Counted from the stretch's first letter, positions 1 through 6,776 are shown. The stretch is 8,592 bases of DNA from an uncultured Clostridia bacterium (GCA_934645275.1 CAKUDW010000075.1:1-8592); one strand, 5' to 3'. Translations and numbers: made by a program. Notes: generated by a model from the letters alone, not told the origin.

Positions 1-1
1 C

Positions 2-1372
2 ATTATATCCGGCTATGAAGAATTTGACTATGCGCAATTAGCGATGCGTTACGGTGCAATCGACTACATTCTCAAGCCCATCTCCCCCGCCGACGTATCC
101 TCCATTGGTCAGAAACTGTTCGATTTGCTTGAAGAAAACGCGCGTAAAGCTCGGGAAAACGAAGCATTGTATCAATTCGTGCGCAGTCAGCGCGATGTAA
201 TCAAGCAAAAAATGCTATCCGATATTTTGGACGGCACGATAGATTCCAGCCGCTTGGATGAGTTGCGGCGGCTTTACGGCGTAGACCTGCGCGGGAATTA
301 CTTCACCTGCGCGCTGATTTTGATTTGCCGCACTGCAAATACTCTGAGCGAAATGGACTTCCAGGTCGCACTGCGGCGCGCGGGCCAGGAAATCGAGCGC
401 GTACTTGCAGACGTGCCCGGCGCCAACCTGTTCAATATGGAAAATGCGCGCTATGTTTTGTTGATTGCATCGGCCGTCCCCCTGGACGCGCTCAAAATGG
501 AAAAACTGCTTTCTGATACAGCTCGAGCCCTCGCAGAAATTGCAGGCGTAGAAGCCTTCATCGGGAAGGGCGAACAGGTGCGCGGTCTGGAACACGTATG
601 CGATTCATATCATGCCGCCAACAGTGCCATCGACCTGCGCGCGGTTTTTCAGTCAGAGCGCATATTTATCATTGAAGACTACCGGAAAAATACAGCGTTC
701 AACCAGGCACAGCGCCTGATTGAAGCCATGGAAATGCATGCCAGACGGCTCGACTGCGACCAGGCGGAAGCTGAGTTGACACAGCTGGCGACTCTTGTTC
801 TCGATAATGCTTCATTCAATGAAATGCAATTGAGCTTTATAGGATGCCGCATTGCCAGCACGCTGATGTCCGTGATGCTGGAAAACGACGTCATGCTCAC
901 TGAAAGCGTCATGAAGGAACTGCTTTTCCCCGGCGTGCGCACGGCAGCGCAATGCGCGCGCTTCTGCGCGCGTGCCGTCGCAGCGTTCGACATGCTACGC
1001 AAGGATATTCCTAAAACCTACCGGGATCAGAATCGCAGTCTTTCCCACAGAGCGGCGGATTATATTCGCGCGCACTTCGCCGAACCGAATCTTTCCGTAA
1101 ACCGTATCGCATCTGAAATGAATTATTCCGCCAACTATCTCGGCAACGCCTTTAAGCGCGAATACGGCGAAAATATCAATGACTATCTAAACAAGTATCG
1201 CGTAGAACAGGCCAAGCGCCTGATGAACGAAAGCGACATGCGCGTCTATGAAATAGCCTTTGCCGTGGGTTTTAACGACCAGCACTATTTCAGTCGCACT
1301 TTCCGGCGAATTGCAGGTGTATCGCCCTCAGAATACCGCGAGTATGCCGATAGCATGGATACAGAACATTGA
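2..1372 (+). CDS. Response regulator with AraC-type DNA-binding domain (YesN-like), 3' part
   Basis: The frame is open from base 2, so the gene starts before the window; the first internal ATG (44) is not the real start. The visible 456 residues begin with the end of a receiver domain: S3 and K25 (in LKPI) match the conserved Ser/Thr and Lys of the switch, while the phosphorylated Asp is upstream. A charged helical linker follows (about 44-90), then a region (about 100-214) resembling the GGDEF-like module found in CdaR and YesN-type regulators, and a helical stretch. The C-terminal ~100 residues (346-447) form an AraC domain with both helix-turn-helix units; the second carries the typical EIAFAVGFNDQHYFSRTFR signature. 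Such proteins are usually activated by a sensor kinase and switch on a nearby sugar transporter, so the operon starting 118 bases downstream is the obvious target (inference). No convincing terminator separates them. The family is clear; the ligand sensed is not. Confidence 0.93.
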   Translation: MISGYEEFDYAQLAMRYGAIDYILKPISPADVSSIGQKLFDLLEENARKARENEALYQFVRSQRDVIKQKMLSDILDGTIDSSRLDELRRLYGVDLRGNYFTCALILICRTANTLSEMDFQVALRRAGQEIERVLADVPGANLFNMENARYVLLIASAVPLDALKMEKLLSDTARALAEIAGVEAFIGKGEQVRGLEHVCDSYHAANSAIDLRAVFQSERIFIIEDYRKNTAFNQAQRLIEAMEMHARRLDCDQAEAELTQLATLVLDNASFNEMQLSFIGCRIASTLMSVMLENDVMLTESVMKELLFPGVRTAAQCARFCARAVAAFDMLRKDIPKTYRDQNRSLSHRAADYIRAHFAEPNLSVNRIASEMNYSANYLGNAFKREYGENINDYLNKYRVEQAKRLMNESDMRVYEIAFAVGFNDQHYFSRTFRRIAGVSPSEYREYADSMDTEH

Positions 1373-1401
1373 TTTATTCACCAAAAGCGCGGATTTCTCC
1401 A

Positions 1402-1431
1402 TTCATTTTTATGCCGTATGACAAATATAAT
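1402..1431 (+). promoter_or_regulatory. Likely sigma-A promoter of the ABC transporter operon
   Basis: A perfect TATAAT lies at 1426-1431. The best -35 at 1402-1407 (TTCATT, 18-base spacer) matches the TTGACA consensus at only three positions. A transcript would start near 1438. A strong -10 with a poor -35 is what one expects of an activator-dependent promoter, and the gene just upstream encodes an AraC-type activator. This is a reading by eye; the start site is inferred. Confidence 0.6.
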
Positions 1432-1449
1432 ATAGGCGTCATAGAGGAA

Positions 1450-1469
1450 TTTAACGCGTGAGCGTTAAA
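1450..1469 (+). promoter_or_regulatory. 5'-UTR hairpin with GUGA tetraloop
   Basis: TTTAACGC (1450-1457) and GCGTTAAA (1462-1469) are perfect inverted repeats of 8 bp around the loop GTGA, which in RNA is a GNRA-type tetraloop closed by C-G. It would lie about 12 bases from the predicted transcript start and 5 bases before the ribosome binding site. It is too short for a riboswitch and has no following T-tract. A 5' mRNA stabiliser is the simplest reading; a DNA operator palindrome for a repressor is the alternative. Confidence 0.6.
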
Positions 1470-1474
1470 AATAT

Positions 1475-1481
1475 AAGGAGG
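1475..1481 (+). promoter_or_regulatory. Strong ribosome binding site of the sugar-binding protein
   Basis: AAGGAGG lies 9 bases before the ATG at 1491. It is a near-complete anti-SD match with good spacing, consistent with high expression of a binding protein and confirming the chosen start. Confidence 0.85.
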
Positions 1482-1490
1482 TAATCCCAA

Positions 1491-2480
1491 ATGAAAAAGG
1501 TTCTCGCACTGGTTATCGCTCTGATGCTGGTCTGCGCGCTGGGCTGCGGCGCCCTCGCAGAGGAAAAGGACATTTCCGAGTACACGGTCGTAATGATCGT
1601 AAAGCAAAGCGATCCCTGGTTCGACGACATGGAAGCTGGCGTTACCCAGCTGGCTGCAGACACCGGTCTGAATTGCTATGTGCTCACTCCTGAAAGCGGC
1701 GACCCGGCGCTCCAGATTTCCATCATGGAAGATCTGATTTCCCAGGGCGTGGATGCAATCTGCTGCGTTCCCAACGATCCCCAGGCACTGGTACCCACCA
1801 TTCAGAAGGCGCGTGAAGCCGGCATCATCGTCGTAACCCACGAGGCTCCCGGCATCGCCGACAGCGTAGACCTGGATGTTGAAGCATTTGTAAATGAAGA
1901 CTTCGGCGCGCTCATGGGCGAAGCCATCGTAAACGCCACTGGCGGTAAGGGCCAGTATGCCGGCTTCGTTGGCGGCCTGACCATGGATACCCATATGGCG
2001 TGGTACAATGCTGCCTGCGCTTACATTGCCGAAAATGCTCCCGAGATGACCAATGTCTCTGAAGAGCCCTACGAGGATGGCAACAGCATCGAAGGCGCTT
2101 ACGATAAGACGGTTGAGCTGCTCAAGGCCTATCCGGATCTGACCGCTATCTTCGACTGCTCTGCACATGGCGGCGGCATTGCTCAGGCTATTAAGGATAA
2201 GGGCCGCGAGGATATCAAGGTTGTCTCTCTGGCTATTCCCTCCATGTCCGCTACCTACATCAAGGACGGTTCCATGGTTCATGGTCAGGCTTGGCGTCCT
2301 GCGGACGCGGGCTATGCCACCTGCTACGCCGCTTACCTGCTGGCTTCCGGCCAGGGCGTTGAAACCGGCGCTGATCTGAAGATCACCGGCTATGAATCCA
2401 TTACCCGCGAAGGCAACATCGCTTACGGTTTCGCGCCGCTGGTGTTCACCGCCGACAACATCGACGACTATAACTTCTAA
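1491..2480 (+). CDS. Sugar ABC transporter substrate-binding protein (RhaS/LsrB/RbsB class)
   Basis: Captures a sugar-like ligand outside the membrane and delivers it to the permeases encoded downstream. The 329-residue protein starts with a Sec signal peptide (KK, hydrophobic 4-18). Processing could occur after ALA (residue 23) or at C19 as a weak lipobox (ALGC). The mature part is a type I periplasmic-binding fold (Peripla_BP_4 type): VVMIVKQSDPWF at the first strand, VDAICCVPNDPQAL, GIIVVTHEAP, then DLTAIFDCSAHGGGIAQAI in the second lobe. The C-terminus LVFTADNIDDYNF resembles that of LsrB and RhaS proteins. Candidate ligand residues, by remembered comparison with LsrB, are K38, E118, D166, T167, C223 and A225: only Lys, the second Asp and Ala agree with the AI-2 site, so AI-2 is not assured. 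First gene of the transport operon. Class sure; ligand unknown (rhamnose-like, pentose, ketohexose or AI-2-like are all possible). Confidence 0.93.
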   Translation: MKKVLALVIALMLVCALGCGALAEEKDISEYTVVMIVKQSDPWFDDMEAGVTQLAADTGLNCYVLTPESGDPALQISIMEDLISQGVDAICCVPNDPQALVPTIQKAREAGIIVVTHEAPGIADSVDLDVEAFVNEDFGALMGEAIVNATGGKGQYAGFVGGLTMDTHMAWYNAACAYIAENAPEMTNVSEEPYEDGNSIEGAYDKTVELLKAYPDLTAIFDCSAHGGGIAQAIKDKGREDIKVVSLAIPSMSATYIKDGSMVHGQAWRPADAGYATCYAAYLLASGQGVETGADLKITGYESITREGNIAYGFAPLVFTADNIDDYNF

Positions 2481-2506
2481 TCCTTGGATTCGAAATGATT
2501 AACCTC

Positions 2507-2532
2507 TGCTGCCCGGCTTCGGTCGGGCAGCA
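2507..2532 (+). promoter_or_regulatory. Intercistronic hairpin with UUCG tetraloop
   Basis: An 11-bp stem (2507-2517 with 2522-2532, one G-U wobble) closes a C(TTCG)G loop, an exceptionally stable RNA tetraloop. It sits between the binding-protein stop and the ATPase ribosome binding site. The sequence after it (TTCGTAAAT) has no T-run, so a full intrinsic terminator is unlikely. It probably protects the upstream binding-protein message from 3' decay or attenuates read-through, giving more binding protein than membrane parts (inference from similar operons). Confidence 0.75.
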
Positions 2533-2555
2533 TTCGTAAATGGAGGAACGAACGT

Positions 2556-4085
2556 ATGTCAGATATCATCCTGCGCGCCGAGCACATCAGCAAGGCCTTT
2601 GTGGGCGTTCAGGCGCTTGATGATGTAAGCGTAGAAATTCGAAGCGGTGAAATTCACTGTCTGGCGGGTGAAAACGGTTCTGGAAAATCTACCTTTGTCA
2701 AGACAGTTTCTGGTGTGTATACCTCGGATTCGGGCAAAATTTGGCTCAATGGTCATGAATATACGCGCCTTACGCCAAATCAGGCAATGAACGAGGGCGT
2801 CCAGGTTATCTATCAGGATTTGTCGCTCTTTAATCATATGACAATCGCCGAGAACATCGCGATTAGCAAAATCCGCCAATCCGGTCGCAAAACCGTGAAT
2901 TGGAACGAGGTATACAGTATTGCCCGCACGCAAATCGAACGCATTGGGGTAAAGCTGGATTTGAATGCCACTGTAATGGAAACTTCGATGGCCAATCGTC
3001 AGTTGACGGCGATCTGCCGCGCGCTGGCTCAGGACGCCAAACTGCTGTTTATGGACGAGCCTACCACTGCGCTGACGCGGCAGGAAGTTGATAATCTGCT
3101 CAAGGTTGTCAGCGAATTGAAGCAGGCAGGGCTTGCCATCGTATTCATTAGCCATAAACTGGATGAGGTTTTCCGCGTAGCCGACAAGATCACCATCTTC
3201 CGCGACGGACGCAAAGTCGGCGATTTCGATTCCGAAGCGTTGGATGAAAGGAAGCTGGCCTATCACATGACTGGGCGCGACGTGGAATACCCGCGGTATC
3301 GCCGCGTCACGCAGGACAATTCCTCGCTGCTGGAGGTCAAACACCTGAACAAAAAGGGCAGCTATGAGGACATTTCCTTCAATGTACGCCGCGGTGATAT
3401 TCTGGGCGTAACCGGGCTTCTGGGCTCGGGCAGAACCGAGCTTGCCCTGTCGCTGTTTGGGCTGAATCCGCCGGAATCCGGTGAAATCCGTTTTGATGGG
3501 CGCGTGGTTGAAATCAAATCGCCCCACAAAGCTAAGAAAATCGGCATCGCGCTCTTGCCTGAGGACAGGGCCACGCAGAGCCTCTTCGGTGATCGCAGTG
3601 TGCGCGAGAATCTCTCCTCTGCAATTGTGGACGAACTTTCCGACGGTATACTGCTCAACCGTGAACGCGAACTGCGCTTTGCGCAGGATAGCGTCAAACA
3701 GTTGCGCGTGCGCACGCCTTCCGTAGAAACGCCGGCCGGCTCCCTCTCCGGCGGCAATCAGCAAAAGAGCGTAATTGCCAAATGGATCGGTACCAAGCCT
3801 AAGCTTTTTATCATGGACACTCCCACTGTAGGCGTGGATATTGGCTCCAAGGCCGAAATCTATGAACTGATTCAGCGCTTTGCCTCTGAAGGAATGTCCG
3901 TTATTCTGATTACAGACGAAATTGAAGAATTGCTGGCCAACTCAAACCGCGTAATGATTATGGCCAATCATCGCTGTGTCGCCCAATTGGATGAAACTGA
4001 CCTTGCGCAGCCTGACATTGCAGCGCGCATTGCGACCATGATTGGCGACGCCGGCGCGCATGCAGAAAGGCGGGAAAATGCATGA
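2556..4085 (+). CDS. Sugar ABC transporter ATP-binding protein, two fused ATPase domains (RbsA/LsrA/AraG class)
   Basis: Powers sugar import; 509 residues, the usual length for the family. GGAGG at 2542-2546, 9 bases before the ATG, supports the start. Domain 1 (about 5-240) has Walker A GENGSGKST (38-46, K44), Q-loop Q87, Walker B ending FMD with D167 and catalytic E168, and H-loop H200, but its signature is degenerate (TSMANRQ, 143-149). Domain 2 (about 258-498) has a Walker A in which Arg replaces Lys (GLLGSGRT, 287-294; R293, as is usual in RbsA), a clean signature LSGGNQQ (397-403), and Walker B MDTPT where T422 stands in place of the catalytic Glu. So one composite ATP site looks consensus and the other crippled. 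The stop overlaps the next gene's ATG by 4 bases, indicating translational coupling. Family assignment is firm; the substrate cannot be read from an ATPase. Confidence 0.95.
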   Translation: MSDIILRAEHISKAFVGVQALDDVSVEIRSGEIHCLAGENGSGKSTFVKTVSGVYTSDSGKIWLNGHEYTRLTPNQAMNEGVQVIYQDLSLFNHMTIAENIAISKIRQSGRKTVNWNEVYSIARTQIERIGVKLDLNATVMETSMANRQLTAICRALAQDAKLLFMDEPTTALTRQEVDNLLKVVSELKQAGLAIVFISHKLDEVFRVADKITIFRDGRKVGDFDSEALDERKLAYHMTGRDVEYPRYRRVTQDNSSLLEVKHLNKKGSYEDISFNVRRGDILGVTGLLGSGRTELALSLFGLNPPESGEIRFDGRVVEIKSPHKAKKIGIALLPEDRATQSLFGDRSVRENLSSAIVDELSDGILLNRERELRFAQDSVKQLRVRTPSVETPAGSLSGGNQQKSVIAKWIGTKPKLFIMDTPTVGVDIGSKAEIYELIQRFASEGMSVILITDEIEELLANSNRVMIMANHRCVAQLDETDLAQPDIAARIATMIGDAGAHAERRENA

Positions 4086-5083
4086 AACGTAAAATTGTAA
4101 ACGGTTCTGAAAAAATTCTGATTGCCATCATTCTGCTTTACTGCGCGTTGGTCGCCGTGGTCAATCCGATGTTTCTGAGCTTTGAAACGCTATTTGATAT
4201 CATCCGCTCTTCCTCCTGCACGCTGGTCGTGGGCATGGGATTGCTGATGGTCATGCTCTCAGGCGGCATCGACGTATCCTTCATGGCAACGGCGCTGTTC
4301 GGCAGTTATGTAGCTGCGTATGTAATGATCAGCGCGGGCATCAATTCACTCGCTTTCGCATTTGGATTTGCCATGATTACCGGCCTGCTCCTGGGGCTGT
4401 GCAATGCGCTGTTGGTGCATTGGCTGCGCCTGCCCGCATTCATTATCACGCTTGGCACGCAAAACCTGTTCCACGGTGTGATGACTACGTTTATCTGCGC
4501 CAAAACCTTTGGCGCGGGACTCATTCCCAGCTGTCTGAGCAACTTTGGCTCCTCTACCCTGTTTAAGCTGAATACGGCGGCAGGCGTGATGGGACTCACC
4601 ACCTCTGTAATTCCGGTAATCATTGTCATGGCCGTCACCTGGTTCATCATCAATCGAACGATGATCGGCCGGGGCGTAATGGCACTGGGCAATTCTGAAG
4701 AATCTGCCGTGCGCGCAGGTTTCAATCCGCTGAAAATCCGTCTGTTCGTGTATGGCTACATCGGCGTTACAGCCGGTATTATGGGCGTGATGTACATTTC
4801 TCAGGTAAATGCTGTATACCCCAACAAACTGGTTGGCGACGAGCTGATGGTCATTGCAGGCGCGGTTATCGGCGGTACAAAGGCTACCGGCGGTCAGGGC
4901 AAAGTGCTGGGCGTGCTGTTGGGTACGCTGGTGATTTATCTGCTCAATACCACGCTGATCTTCCTGGGGCTGTCTTCCTCGTGGAACAATCTGTTTGTAG
5001 GCGCGCTGCTGGTCATCTCCGTGGCCGTCACCTCCTATCAGGCCAGATTGAAGAACCGCAGGAATCTGATTTTCACTGAATAA
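4082..5083 (+). CDS. Sugar ABC transporter permease 1 (RbsC-type, BPD_transp_2 family)
   Basis: One of two different membrane subunits forming the translocation path. The 333-residue protein is strongly hydrophobic with many membrane segments (for example around 11-31, 46-70, 92-112, 173-191, 221-241 and 302-318). Family landmarks are GMGLLMVMLSGGIDVS (51-66), the cytoplasmic loop ALGNSEESAVRAG (201-213) that contacts the ATPase, and IGGTKATGGQGKVLG (263-277). The ATG overlaps the ATPase stop (ATGA), with an AAAGG-rich stretch about 11 bases upstream inside the ATPase gene, so the two are translationally coupled. It pairs with the permease immediately downstream; the two are clearly different sequences, as in LsrC/LsrD and RhaP/RhaQ, rather than the single permease of RbsC or AlsC systems. 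Confidence 0.94.
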   Translation: MKRKIVNGSEKILIAIILLYCALVAVVNPMFLSFETLFDIIRSSSCTLVVGMGLLMVMLSGGIDVSFMATALFGSYVAAYVMISAGINSLAFAFGFAMITGLLLGLCNALLVHWLRLPAFIITLGTQNLFHGVMTTFICAKTFGAGLIPSCLSNFGSSTLFKLNTAAGVMGLTTSVIPVIIVMAVTWFIINRTMIGRGVMALGNSEESAVRAGFNPLKIRLFVYGYIGVTAGIMGVMYISQVNAVYPNKLVGDELMVIAGAVIGGTKATGGQGKVLGVLLGTLVIYLLNTTLIFLGLSSSWNNLFVGALLVISVAVTSYQARLKNRRNLIFTE

Positions 5084-5099
5084 CAGGAGGATAGCTGAT

Positions 5100-6101
5100 A
5101 TGGATAAACTGAAAAAGTATGTCAAGAGCGAACGAAATCTGGTCATCCTGATTTGCGTCCTTCTGCTGGTAATGATCGTATTTGCCTTTACTTTCGGAAA
5201 CTCGATGTACTCTGCGCGCAACCTGCGTTCCATGGCTTATCAAATTCCAGAATTTGGTTTTCTGGCGATGGGAATGATGCTCTCGTTCATGATCGGCGGC
5301 ATTGATCTGTCCATTGTAGCCAACGCCAATACCTCCGGCATATTTGCAGCGATGATTCTCACCGGTCGTTGGTTCCCAGGTCTGAGCAAGGGCACCGCCA
5401 TTCCATTGGCCGTTGCCGTCGCCATTGCCAGCTCTACGCTGTTTGGCCTGTTCAACGGTTTTATGGTAGCTAAACTATCGGCGCTCCCGCTGATCGCCAC
5501 GCTGGGCACAATGACACTCTACACCGGCATCGGCATGGCGCTGACTGGCGGCAAGGGCATCACCGGTCTGCCGGAAGCCTTCACGGCCTTTGGTACTGCA
5601 GAAGTACTTGGCATTCCAGTAATCTTTTTAATGTTCATCGCAGCAGCGTTGCTTCTGGCTTTCGTACTTGGGCGCACGGGCTTTGGCCGCAAGCTGTATC
5701 TCTACGGCGGCAACCCCATCGCCGCAAGATTTTCCGCCATCAACAATGAACGCATGTGCATGGGTATATTCGTACTCATCGGCATCCTGAGCGGCATTGC
5801 CGGATTAATCATTATCAGTCGCGTCAATTCAGCAAAGGTGGGTTATGGCGATACGTATCAGCTGCAAGCCATGCTGGTATGTGTAATCGGCGGCATCCAT
5901 CCCGACGGCGGGCGCGGCAAAACTGCCGGCGTAGTGTGCGCGATTATTCTGATGCAGCTGCTCTCCAGCGCGTTCACCATCCTGCGCTTCTCTCCCTATG
6001 CCAAAAAGCTGATCTGGGGCACGATTCTGATTATTGTTATGGGCTTAAACTACATTTCCGACAAGCAGGCACAGCGCATTCGCAGCCGGGCACAAAGCTG
6101 A
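5100..6101 (+). CDS. Sugar ABC transporter permease 2 (RbsC-type, BPD_transp_2 family)
   Basis: Second membrane subunit of the importer, also 333 residues. It starts with a short basic cytoplasmic tail (KKYVKSER) followed by a hydrophobic segment (14-31) and further membrane segments. Landmarks are MGMMLSFMIGGIDLS (57-71), the loop LYGGNPIAARFSAIN (201-215) and IGGIHPDGGRGKTAG (263-277), the last at the same residue numbers as in permease 1. AGGAGG at 5085-5090 lies 9 bases before the ATG, directly after the stop of permease 1 (gap 16 bases). Two non-identical permeases suggest an asymmetric translocation pore, matching the asymmetric ATPase encoded upstream. The ligand is unknown. Confidence 0.94.
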   Translation: MDKLKKYVKSERNLVILICVLLLVMIVFAFTFGNSMYSARNLRSMAYQIPEFGFLAMGMMLSFMIGGIDLSIVANANTSGIFAAMILTGRWFPGLSKGTAIPLAVAVAIASSTLFGLFNGFMVAKLSALPLIATLGTMTLYTGIGMALTGGKGITGLPEAFTAFGTAEVLGIPVIFLMFIAAALLLAFVLGRTGFGRKLYLYGGNPIAARFSAINNERMCMGIFVLIGILSGIAGLIIISRVNSAKVGYGDTYQLQAMLVCVIGGIHPDGGRGKTAGVVCAIILMQLLSSAFTILRFSPYAKKLIWGTILIIVMGLNYISDKQAQRIRSRAQS

Positions 6102-6106
6102 TTTTG

Positions 6107-6113
6107 AAAGGAG
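6107..6113 (+). promoter_or_regulatory. Ribosome binding site that decides the SIS gene start
   Basis: AAAGGAG ends at 6113. The upstream ATG at 6115 would leave a spacer of only 1 base, too short for initiation, whereas the in-frame ATG at 6121 is 7 bases away. The second ATG is therefore preferred. Confidence 0.75.
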
Positions 6114-6120
6114 CATGAAT

Positions 6121-6693
6121 ATGGATACCAAAACCAGATACGAACAGCTGTACAACACCGTTCTTGAAGAACACCGAAAGGTATTTGCCGCACAAGATAT
6201 TCCAGAGTTGGAAGCTTTCATGGACGCAATCATCGCTGCAAAACGCATTTTTGTAATGGGCGTTGGACGTGAAGGCATCGCCGCACGCGCATTCGCAATG
6301 CGCCTGATGCATTTGGGCAAGGAAGTTCATTGGATTTGGGACGACACCACGCCTGGCATGGCTTCCGGCGATCTCTTTATCGCCGTAAATGGTTCCGGAC
6401 AGATTGGCCACATTCACTACGTAGTAGAGCAGGCTAAAAAGACCGGCGCAACCATTGCTGTCGTCACCGGCACGCCCAAACAGAAAACACCCGCGCTGGC
6501 AGATTATGTGCTCTTCGTGCCTGCCTGCGTGTTCAATGGAACAGACAATCGCTGCGTACCCTCCATTCAGCCGATGGGCGCACTGTTTGAGCAGCACTGC
6601 TTCCTACTGTATGACATCATCATCATCATGTTGGAAGAGAAAATGCAGCTCGACCATGCAAAGATGGAAGCTCGTCACCGCAATATTGAATGA
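6121..6693 (+). CDS. SIS-domain sugar-phosphate isomerase, HxlB-like (6-phospho-3-hexuloisomerase related)
   Basis: A single SIS domain of 190 residues, close to the usual length of HxlB, which interconverts 3-hexulose-6-phosphate and fructose-6-phosphate. Shared landmarks are the first loop VMGVGREG (45-52), AFAMRLMHLG (57-66), TTPGMASGDLFIAV (76-89), QPMGALFE (150-157, with the conserved Glu E157) and the C-terminal MEARHRNIE (182-190; R185, H186). It departs from HxlB at the phosphosugar loop, where the common SGSGET is NGSGQI (90-95), and at HWIWDD (70-75) before the TTP motif. It is cytoplasmic, with no signal peptide. As last gene of the transport operon, 19 bases after permease 2, it probably acts on the imported sugar after a kinase encoded elsewhere has phosphorylated it (inference). 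The family is sure; the exact substrate is not, and a related but different keto-sugar phosphate isomerisation is likely enough that no gene symbol is given. Confidence 0.85.
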   Translation: MDTKTRYEQLYNTVLEEHRKVFAAQDIPELEAFMDAIIAAKRIFVMGVGREGIAARAFAMRLMHLGKEVHWIWDDTTPGMASGDLFIAVNGSGQIGHIHYVVEQAKKTGATIAVVTGTPKQKTPALADYVLFVPACVFNGTDNRCVPSIQPMGALFEQHCFLLYDIIIIMLEEKMQLDHAKMEARHRNIE

Positions 6694-6716
6694 CCATACG
6701 CTTTCCTTTATAAGGC

Positions 6717-6748
6717 AGCGCGGATTTTCCGTTTGGAAAATCCGCGCT
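6717..6748 (+). terminator. Probable operon terminator, 14-bp perfect hairpin
   Basis: Arms 6717-6730 and 6735-6748 are perfectly complementary over 14 bp around the loop GTTT, starting 23 bases after the SIS gene stop. It is followed by TAGTTTAT, a moderate T-rich run, so an intrinsic terminator is likely although the T-tract is interrupted. On the other strand the flank is not T-rich, so it seems directed at the transport operon. Confidence 0.68.
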
Positions 6749-6776
6749 TAGTTTATCGATAAGTACCCGGAACATC

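Noticed and set aside
1450..1469. Riboswitch before the binding-protein gene
   Set aside because: The leader from the predicted start to the ATG is only about 50 bases with one small hairpin, too little for any known aptamer plus expression platform.
1374..2282. A 302-residue open frame on the minus strand opposite the binding protein
   Set aside because: It is antisense to a well-supported gene and runs across the predicted promoter; its translation shows no recognisable family features.
2507..2532. Treating the UUCG hairpin as a full transcription terminator
   Set aside because: No T-run follows the stem and the ATPase gene, which needs the same transcript, begins 23 bases later; a processing or attenuation role fits better.
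2559..3764. A 401-residue open frame on the minus strand opposite the ATPase
   Set aside because: It lies entirely antisense to a gene with clear ATPase motifs, has no ribosome binding site or recognisable domain, and is the kind of shadow frame expected from codon bias.
4346..5233. A 295-residue minus-strand open frame opposite the permeases
   Set aside because: Its His- and Gln-rich composition is what results from reading hydrophobic permease codons backwards, and it spans two real genes.
6615..6629. Five CAT units as a possible phase-variable repeat
   Set aside because: The repeat is short, in frame (Ile codons in a helix) and of three-base units, so slippage would not switch the frame.
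1491..6693. Calling the locus an lsr (AI-2 uptake) operon
   Set aside because: Several LsrB-type pocket residues differ and no LsrK, LsrF or LsrG partner is present; only the general importer class is shared.
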